Assembly: GCA_017427625.1 (NCBI GenBank)
Contig: JAFRSL010000055.1
Coordinates: 1-12,457, forward strand
Length of the DNA stretch: 12,457 nt
Direction of reading: 5' to 3'
From: Synergistaceae bacterium
Lineage (GTDB): Bacteria; Synergistota; Synergistia; Synergistales; Aminobacteriaceae
Shown: positions 1 through 4,322 of the stretch, one piece after another
Position numbering within the stretch: the stretch's first letter is position 1
Layout of the letters: every line of letters starts with the position of its first letter
The notes under the pieces: model-generated
The model's input: only the letters and a program-made list of their open reading frames with translations
Told to the model about the DNA's origin: nothing
The model's database searches: none
Program-made: the position numbers and the translations under genes

Positions 1-650
1 AGTTCACGCCCTACGGTGTATTCGGACTTATGGCTAACGTAGTCGGCTCGAACGGCCCGGAAATTCTAATCCCCTACATCAAAGCAATCGCGGCAATGTA
101 CATCGCGGGCGCAATCTACGTCATCGTCGTGCAGGCCGGATTGATGGTCGGAGTGATAGGGCGCGTGAATCCTCTCCGCTTCCTCCGCGAGATGAAGGAG
201 GCAATGGCGTTCGTCTTTGCGACATGCTCAAGCGTTGCAACGATCCCGCTTAACCTTCAATGCACGAAGAATATCGGAGTTGATGACGACACGGCGAACT
301 TCGTTATACCTTTCGGGGCTGTAATGAACATGAACGGTACGGCAATTTACGAGGCAGTTGCGGTAGTTTTCACGGCACAGATTTTCGGAATTGAGCTTGG
401 ATTCACACAGCAGATCATGATAATGCTCACCGCGACTCTCGCGTCAATCGGTACAGCAGGAATACCCGGCTCAGGTCTCGTAATGCTCACGATAGTTCTG
501 TCGTCCGTGAATCTTCCGATGGAGGCAATCGGGCTTCTCGCTGGGATCGACCGTATACTCAACATGGGAAGGGTAATCCCGAACATCGTCGGTGATGCTG
601 CTTCAGCGGTAATAGTTTCGAGGACAGAGGGAACGTTCAAGGATAAGTAG
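1..650 (+). CDS. Dicarboxylate/amino-acid:cation symporter (DAACS/SLC1 family), 3' part
   Basis: The reading frame is open from base 3 and no start is seen, so the first half of the gene lies outside the window. About 215 residues remain, ending at TAG 648-650. They cover the transport core of the glutamate-transporter fold: a helix around GVFGLMANVV, the HP1-type serine hairpin TCSSVATIPL, the TM7 unwound motif NMNGT (327-341), the HP2 motif GTAGIPGSG, and the TM8 segment GIDRILNMGR followed by PNIVGD (543-596). The family imports acidic or neutral amino acids or C4-dicarboxylates across the inner membrane with Na+ or H+. By memory of GltPh, the residues matching Asp312 (sodium site) and Asp394 (contacts the substrate amino group) are both Asn here, while Arg397, Asn401 and Asp405 are kept. 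The substrate therefore cannot be named. A strong terminator follows, so the gene probably ends its transcript. Confidence 0.93.
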   Translation, partial: FTPYGVFGLMANVVGSNGPEILIPYIKAIAAMYIAGAIYVIVVQAGLMVGVIGRVNPLRFLREMKEAMAFVFATCSSVATIPLNLQCTKNIGVDDDTANFVIPFGAVMNMNGTAIYEAVAVVFTAQIFGIELGFTQQIMIMLTATLASIGTAGIPGSGLVMLTIVLSSVNLPMEAIGLLAGIDRILNMGRVIPNIVGDAASAVIVSRTEGTFKDK

Positions 651-671
651 CAAATTTTTCCTGTGAGAATG

Positions 672-706
672 CGGGAGGGGATCATGATGGTCTCTTCCCG
701 TTTTTT
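672..706 (+). terminator. Rho-independent terminator of the symporter gene
   Basis: A 12-bp stem (672-683 with 689-700, three G-T wobbles), a 5-base loop ATGAT and a run of six T at 701-706 lie 21 bases after the symporter stop codon. Confidence 0.85.
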
Positions 707-772
707 GTGTAATATAATAGCGTTGAGGTGTTGGAGTTTGGGTTGATGAAATTCTTGAAGAGATTGATGCAC

Positions 773-1128
773 TTAAAAGTGAACTTTGAGACGCAGGAAC
801 ATACCGAAGAATCCCCGTGAGGATCTCAGGAGCATTGAACACCTGATTACTTGCACAGCCCCAACTAAAACAGCAGTCAAAATGCTCCAACGGACGAATG
901 AACTGGATTGCTTTTCCTGAATATTCTGCTTGAAGTCATCAATACGTTTTTCGTTGCCACTAATGGCGATAGTCAGGCTGTCAATAGCGTGTTCTAATTT
1001 GGCGGAGATGACATCAATTTTGCCGTCAGTTCTAGCATATGCTCGGCAAGTTTTTTCTCCATGAAAGCAAGCATTGTGTCAAATCGTTCAGAGACGAACT
1101 CAGTTTCAATATCATGTAGTTCCGGCAT
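773..1128 (-). pseudogene. Frameshifted small coiled-coil protein with C-terminal membrane anchor
   Basis: ATG at 1128-1126 follows the ribosome site AGGAGA (1144-1139) by ten bases and opens MPELHDIETEFVSERF, then a helix ending near MEKKLAEHMLE. That frame runs into a stop at 994-996. The -1 frame continues the same kind of sequence: TDGKIDVISAKLEHAIDSLT, NEKRIDDFKQNIQEKQ, then a single hydrophobic segment FVRWSILTAVLVGAVQVI, reaching a stop at 773-775. Joined, the product is about 118 residues: acidic helix, coiled coil, one membrane span and a poorly conserved-looking tail. The shift lies somewhere around 1025-1056; a run of six A on the coding strand (1051-1056) is one candidate place. 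The architecture recalls small XhlA-like or phage-style coiled-coil/TM proteins, but the family is not recognised. It could be a broken gene, a sequencing error, or programmed frameshifting; the first two are likelier. Confidence 0.6.
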
Positions 1129-1232
1129 GATTACGCGGTCTCCTTTCCACTTGATTTTGTGGACATCACGCTTATCTTTACACAAAGCTCGCCGAAGTCC
1201 TGAAACACATAACCCCATTCTGACATTTAGCA

Positions 1233-1276
1233 TATAATATAATACTGATGTCAAGGCTACCTGCGGGACACAGGTA
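1233..1276 (+). promoter_or_regulatory. Candidate -10 region and leader hairpin upstream of the LprI-like gene
   Basis: Two overlapping TATAAT hexamers (1233-1238 and 1238-1243) lie about 75 bases before the start at 1316, but no good -35 box is visible. Downstream in the predicted leader is a perfect 6-bp inverted repeat TACCTG/CAGGTA (1258-1263 and 1271-1276) with a 7-base loop. It could be an operator or RNA hairpin; function unknown. The A+T-rich stretch could also serve the minus-strand broken gene. Confidence 0.4.
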
Positions 1277-1315
1277 AGTAATGCCTTTGAAAATTTACAA
1301 GGAGGTGAAATTTAC

Positions 1316-1660
1316 ATGAAGAAAATACTCACAGCGGCGGTATTAACGCTTGCTCTTGCGGGTACGGCGTTTGCTCTCAGCGACTCGGAATATCTCACTC
1401 TGAAGAAGTCGAACGCGGATTTTGCTCGTGCCGACAAAAATCTGACTCAGGTCTGGAAGAAAGTTACAGGCAGTATGTCAGGAAGGTCTCTGAAAGTCAT
1501 CAGGGAAGAACAGCGCGAATGGATAGCTGACGGCCGCGACAATGATGCGGATTACTACATGAGCATGGGGTATTCACGCGCAGAAGCCTACACTATGGCA
1601 ACGAATGACCGCGCTGAATATCTCCCCAAACTCGCCCGCGAAATCAGAAACGGAAAATAA
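1316..1660 (+). CDS. Secreted LprI/DUF1311-like protein
   Basis: This encodes 114 residues with a very strong ribosome site, AAGGAGGTG (1299-1307), before ATG 1316. A classical signal peptide, MKKILTAAVLTLALAGTAFA, points to export to the periplasm or outside. The mature part is charged and helical. It carries the LprI/DUF1311 landmarks: the helix ADFARADKNLTQVWKKV, the core motif REEQREWIADGRD, and a final helix ending TNDRAEYL. Mycobacterial LprI inhibits lysozyme; most bacterial DUF1311 proteins have no proven role. Typical members have conserved cysteines forming disulfides, but this one has none. The gene stands alone, convergent with the DUF2232 gene and closed by the terminator at 1668-1694. 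Family membership is fairly sure; lysozyme inhibition is only a possibility. Confidence 0.75.
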   Translation: MKKILTAAVLTLALAGTAFALSDSEYLTLKKSNADFARADKNLTQVWKKVTGSMSGRSLKVIREEQREWIADGRDNDADYYMSMGYSRAEAYTMATNDRAEYLPKLAREIRNGK

Positions 1661-1667
1661 CTCTACG

Positions 1668-1694
1668 CCCCCTCCGATGTTGCTTACGAGGGGG
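1668..1694. terminator. Terminator between convergent genes
   Basis: A perfect 7-bp stem CCCCCTC/GAGGGGG (1668-1674, 1688-1694) has a 13-base loop and lies between the LprI-like gene (+) and the DUF2232 gene (-). On the plus strand it is followed by a T-rich stretch, ATTACTTCTTTTT. On the minus strand the following bases are only mildly T-rich. It probably ends both transcripts, best supported for the plus strand. Confidence 0.65.
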
Positions 1695-1695
1695 A

Positions 1696-2631
1696 TTACT
1701 TCTTTTTGCCGAATTGGATTCTCTCCCGCATGTCCAGTGCCATATCACTCATCCCTATAACGATAAGCCACGGCCAGAAGAACGGTATCAAGAACAAAAA
1801 TCCCGCGAGTATCTTCGCACCCTTCCTGAGCTTGAAGCCCTCCATTATCCAGAACGCGAGCGACAATCCTTCAACGAACATTATGACGTTTGCGGCAATC
1901 TGAAGGTTCACTATGAACATGCTGACCGTAGTATCCATCTCAGCCTCAAAAATCCAGTTCATCAAGAATGCCCCGAATGATACGAGAAGGATCGAGACAG
2001 GAAATTTCCATAGCGTGAATGGCGGAAGCTCTGGCGGAAAATTCTTGCACTTCGGGAAATATTTCCGCGTTATCCTGTAGCACAGCGAGTAATTTAGGCA
2101 GGTCTCTATTCCTGCGTAAATCACCAGCATTGCAGGGAGCACGTGAGGGAGTATCACCCAAATCCGAATAAGCGAGTCCATTAGTTCGGGTTTGTCTCCG
2201 TAATTCAGCACCAGAAATTCAGCTACCTGCCTCGTGTCAGGGAACAATATATTCCTCCCCGTGAAGAACCAGAATGCCCAGAGCAATATCAGCTTGAACA
2301 ATATTGACGCGCCCGTACATATCAGGAGGCTCTCACCGCCCGTAAGCTTCTTGACTTCCTTGAAGCCGAAATTTGATGTCATTACGATGAATGCTGAGAC
2401 AGGAGCGCACCCAAGAAGAAAGTAAACCGCCATGGCCGGAGAAATTGCCAGGAACAGCGTTACCTCTATCATGAGTTCGGCGATGCTTGTGTTCTTCTGG
2501 CTCTCAATGCAGCCCATTACGCAGAGTGGAAGAGGGCATAATACCAGCCCTATGAAACCGAAAAGGGGCAGAGAACTCCCCGCGAGTATCAATGAAAGTG
2601 TGATGATTACGCAGGGAATTATCCGCTTCAT
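1696..2631 (-). CDS. DUF2232/YybS-type integral membrane protein
   Basis: This encodes 311 residues with about eight hydrophobic segments spread over the length: an N-terminal pair around IIPCVIITLSLILAG, mid segments such as LLICTGASILFKLILLWAFW, and a C-terminal pair around ILAGFLFLIPFFWPWLIVIG followed by the charged end DMALDMRERIQFGKKK. The pattern FVEGLSLAFW plus a basic loop and the last hydrophobic pair match the DUF2232 (YybS) family of inner-membrane proteins. Its biochemical role is unknown. The gene starts five bases after the rpsR stop and has no clear Shine-Dalgarno sequence, so its translation is probably coupled to rpsR. In B. subtilis yybS sits with yybT, rplI and dnaC; here none of those follows and the operon stops at a terminator. 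The assignment rests on topology, C-terminal pattern and neighbourhood. Confidence 0.72.
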   Translation of the reverse strand: MKRIIPCVIITLSLILAGSSLPLFGFIGLVLCPLPLCVMGCIESQKNTSIAELMIEVTLFLAISPAMAVYFLLGCAPVSAFIVMTSNFGFKEVKKLTGGESLLICTGASILFKLILLWAFWFFTGRNILFPDTRQVAEFLVLNYGDKPELMDSLIRIWVILPHVLPAMLVIYAGIETCLNYSLCYRITRKYFPKCKNFPPELPPFTLWKFPVSILLVSFGAFLMNWIFEAEMDTTVSMFIVNLQIAANVIMFVEGLSLAFWIMEGFKLRKGAKILAGFLFLIPFFWPWLIVIGMSDMALDMRERIQFGKKK

Positions 2632-2636
2632 GATTC

Positions 2637-2939
2637 TTAGTCGAGTGAGTAGGGAAGCAACGCCATGTATCTGGCGCGCTTGATTGCCTCAGTGAGAAGA
2701 CGCTGGTGCTTTGCGCAATTCCCTGTTACACGTCTGGGAATGATCTTGCCTCTCTCGCTGATGTACTTGCGAAGCTTCTCAACGTCCTTATAGTCAACAT
2801 GCTCCTGCTTCTCAACGCAGTAATAGCAGAATTTCGGCCTGCGCCTTGATGCACCCCTGCGAAGACCTCCGCCCTGTGCGCCGTTCCTTGCCGGGGAAGT
2901 TCCCCTGTTTTCGCGTTCTGTATTTTCGCGCTCGTTCAT
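2637..2939 (-). CDS. rpsR: 30S ribosomal protein bS18
   Basis: This encodes 100 residues. The first 33 or so are a basic, Gly/Arg/Asn-rich, probably disordered extension; the conserved S18 core follows from [10 protein letters not shown] to LLPYSLD. The core shows the classical stretches [35 protein letters not shown] and [14 protein letters not shown]. Three cysteines (CYYC and GNC) are of the metal-binding type seen in part of the family. bS18 binds 16S rRNA in the platform of the small subunit as a heterodimer with bS6, which is encoded two genes upstream. A strong AAGGAGG lies 12 bases before ATG 2939 and just after the ssb stop, so the gene belongs to the rpsF-ssb-rpsR operon. Confidence 0.97.
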   Translation of the reverse strand: MNERENTERENRGTSPARNGAQGGGLRRGASRRRPKFCYYCVEKQEHVDYKDVEKLRKYISERGKIIPRRVTGNCAKHQRLLTEAIKRARYMALLPYSLD

Positions 2940-2960
2940 TCTGTGTAAATTCCTCCTTCT

Positions 2961-3488
2961 CTAAAACGGTATGCCGCTTTCTGATCCGCCGGGCATTCCG
3001 TTACCGTCGTCAGCAAAACCCTGCGAGAATCCTCCCCCGCCGAATCCGCTTTCACCTATGCTCTTGCCGAAATCTTCATCGCTCGGAATATATCCGCCCG
3101 CTGCCCCGAAGCCAGAACCTGAAGACTGATACCCTCCGCCTGAGCTGCCCTGTTCACGTGAACTTAGGAATATCACCCTGTCAGCGTTCACTTCCGTTAC
3201 GTACCTTTTGCCTGAGCCATCATTTGCTTCGTAGCTTCTTGTACGTATACTGCCCTCGACAAGCACGGGGCTTCCCTTTTTAAGATACTTTCCGCAAGGG
3301 TCAGCCTGATTTCCCCATACTACTATAGGCACGAAGTCAACGCCGTCCTTGAACTCTCCGCTCTGGTCTTTGTAACGATAATTCACAGCTACAGAAAACC
3401 TGGCCCATGCGCGTTTGTTCACAGTGTATCTGACTTCAGGGTCTCTTGCGAGATTTCCGGCAACAATAACTTTGTTCAGTCCGTTCAT
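2961..3488 (-). CDS. ssb: Single-stranded DNA-binding protein
   Basis: This encodes 175 residues. Residues 1-110 are the OB fold: the opening MNGLNKVIVAGNLARDPEVR, the core strand FVPIVVWGNQAD and the strand VLVEGSIRTRSYE. A flexible Gly/Ser/Phe-rich linker follows (about 115-168), then the C-terminal tip ending GIPF. SSB coats single-stranded DNA during replication, repair and recombination, and its tip docks partner proteins. The tip here, SESGIPF, keeps the Ile-Pro-Phe end but is much less acidic than the usual DDDIPF; other acidic residues sit further back (SDEDF, DDG). The ribosome site AGGAGG overlaps the rpsF stop codon and lies nine bases before ATG 3488, giving close coupling with rpsF. 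Confidence 0.97.
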   Translation of the reverse strand: MNGLNKVIVAGNLARDPEVRYTVNKRAWARFSVAVNYRYKDQSGEFKDGVDFVPIVVWGNQADPCGKYLKKGSPVLVEGSIRTRSYEANDGSGKRYVTEVNADRVIFLSSREQGSSGGGYQSSGSGFGAAGGYIPSDEDFGKSIGESGFGGGGFSQGFADDGNGMPGGSESGIPF

Positions 3489-3501
3489 TGCTCAAAGCCT
3501 C

Positions 3502-3783
3502 CTAGTCGTCAAGAACGATCATCAACTGACGATAAACATTCGCTCTGAGGCCAAGTATACGCCTAAGCTCGAATGTCTGTGCAGCCTCAAGCTCAAAGCT
3601 GAACAGCACATAATATCCTTCTGTCTTCTTCCTGATAGGATACGCAAGGGTCTTCTTCCCCCAAGCATCTGACTTCGACACAGTACCGCCCAGATTCTTG
3701 ATTACTTCCTCGATCTTCGCAATCTCCTCGCTCTGGTTCTCAGTTCCCGCGTCAAGAATGGTAAGCATCTCATATTTCCGCAC
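3502..3783 (-). CDS. rpsF: 30S ribosomal protein bS6
   Basis: This encodes 93 residues, full length for bS6. The product begins MRKYEMLTILDAG and carries the family's GGTVSKSDAWGKKTLAYPI strand region, then YYVLFSFELEA and a helix ending RILGLRANVYRQLMIV. bS6 pairs with bS18 and binds 16S rRNA in the platform. The start is GTG at 3783-3781, chosen because GGAGG (3799-3791 region, minus strand) lies nine bases upstream and the protein then begins exactly where the family does; the next ATG is five codons in and would remove the first strand. It is the first gene of the rpsF-ssb-rpsR-DUF2232 operon, read from the extended -10 promoter at 3858-3866 through a structured leader. Confidence 0.96.
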   Translation of the reverse strand: MRKYEMLTILDAGTENQSEEIAKIEEVIKNLGGTVSKSDAWGKKTLAYPIRKKTEGYYVLFSFELEAAQTFELRRILGLRANVYRQLMIVLDD

Positions 3784-3798
3784 TTCTCTGCACCTCCT

Positions 3799-3849
3799 CC
3801 CTATGGACTAATCGGCCTTCCGTTCGTGCGTCTAACCCGAAAGGCAGGG
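3799..3849 (-). promoter_or_regulatory. Candidate S6:S18 autoregulatory leader of the rpsF operon
   Basis: In the 5' untranslated RNA an 8-bp hairpin stem forms between GCCTTTCG (3845-3838) and CGGAAGGC (3822-3815). CCCT just before it (3849-3846) can pair with AGGG (3802-3799), which abuts the ribosome site. Between the hairpin and the closing stem lies an unpaired strand that starts with, or overlaps, a CCG (3815-3813). The known S6:S18-binding leader motif is a CCG in a bulge between a stem and a hairpin, so the leader is a good candidate for feedback control by the operon's own products. The fold was drawn by eye. Confidence 0.45.
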
Positions 3850-3857
3850 CGTGAGAA

Positions 3858-3866
3858 ATTATATCA
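3858..3866 (-). promoter_or_regulatory. Extended -10 promoter of the rpsF operon
   Basis: Read on the minus strand, TGATATAAT carries both the extended TG and a perfect TATAAT (3863-3858). The -35 region is only a T-rich stretch shared with the preceding terminator's T run. Transcription would start near 3851, leaving a leader of roughly 70 bases before the GTG start. Confidence 0.7.
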
Positions 3867-3875
3867 TAACTCTCG

Positions 3876-3911
3876 CAAAAAATAAGACTCTCACGATTTT
3901 TCGCAAGAGCC
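3876..3911 (-). terminator. Rho-independent terminator of tRNA-Pro
   Basis: On the minus strand an 11-bp stem (3911-3901 with 3896-3886, three G-T wobbles), a 4-A loop and a T-rich tail ending in six T lie about 20 bases after the tRNA's CCA. The tail runs straight into the rpsF promoter. Confidence 0.85.
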
Positions 3912-3932
3912 TCATTGTTGTCTTCTGAATTT

Positions 3933-4011
3933 TGGTCGGGACGAGAGGATTCGAACCTCCGACCCCCTGCACCCCATGCAGATGCGCTAAGCCAGACTGC
4001 GCTACGTCCCG
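3933..4011 (-). tRNA. tRNA-Pro (anticodon GGG)
   Basis: The 79-base gene has an encoded CCA. The acceptor stem is CGGGACG paired with CGTCCCG, with discriminator A. The D arm contains AGCGCAGTCTGGCTTAGCGC, the T arm GGAGGTTCGAATCCTCT. The anticodon arm is TCTGC, loop ATGGGGT, GCAGG, giving anticodon GGG (3975-3973), which reads CCC and CCU proline codons. The 3' half closely resembles known bacterial tRNA-Pro. It lies 29 bases downstream of the DUF4177 gene on the same strand; a weak TAAAAT lies in that gap, so it may have its own promoter or be processed from a longer transcript. Confidence 0.95.
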
Positions 4012-4040
4012 TAACAGAAAGTTATTTTACCGCAAAATCC

Positions 4041-4310
4041 CTATTCGTCAAGTTTCCGTTTCATCACCGCGAAGAATACATTGGGATCGAATGTCGTCCT
4101 CACCGCAAAAATCTCGGCAATCTCCCAGCCTTCAGAACCCTGCGCGTTAAGGAGACCTTCAACCTCCGCCGTCTTCTTTGACGCTTCCTTGCTCTTCTGC
4201 AATGACGTCAGAGAACCGAGCGGCACAATCTTGTACTCGTACTTCACAGCGGCCTCAGCAATCGAGGCTAACGCAAATATCATGACGAGGATTAACGCGA
4301 TTTTCTTCAT
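4041..4310 (-). CDS. Small secreted DUF4177-like protein
   Basis: This encodes 89 residues. A signal peptide MKKIALILVMIFALASIAEA is followed by a compact domain: VKYEYKIVPLG, a charged helix SLQKSKEASKKTAEVEGLLN, then QGSEGWEIAEIFAV and a final strand FFAVMKRK. The K-x-E-Y-K-x-V opening, the G-x-E-G-W-E core and the closing basic strand are typical of DUF4177. No function is established for the family. Export is likely, unlike many DUF4177 proteins that lack a signal peptide. The ribosome site AGGAGG overlaps the TAG stop of the SLBB gene, 12 bases upstream, so the two are very probably co-translated from one mRNA, and a shared envelope role can be guessed at. Confidence 0.72.
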   Translation of the reverse strand: MKKIALILVMIFALASIAEAAVKYEYKIVPLGSLTSLQKSKEASKKTAEVEGLLNAQGSEGWEIAEIFAVRTTFDPNVFFAVMKRKLDE

Positions 4311-4322
4311 GGCCTGTTCCTC

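Noticed and set aside
746..820. A 24-codon plus-strand frame MKFLKRLMHLK... with GGAG upstream, and a second frame reading VDEILEEIDALKSEL
   Set aside because: A TATAAT lies upstream at 713-718, but the peptide is short, unlike anything recognised, and overlaps the end of the frameshifted minus-strand gene. Not enough support.
347..890. Minus-strand frames antisense to the symporter end and the gap after it
   Set aside because: They lack ribosome sites and run through the symporter's coding strand and its terminator; composition is that of shadow frames.
1128..1254. Upstream extension of the frameshifted gene to 1254
   Set aside because: The added 42 residues have no ribosome site and cross the promoter-like A+T-rich region; ATG 1128 has AGGAGA at ten bases.
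3915..4181. Plus-strand open frames across the tRNA and DUF4177 gene
   Set aside because: They are antisense to a clear tRNA and a signal-peptide gene, with no ribosome site; the peptide is just translated tRNA sequence, a well-known false annotation.
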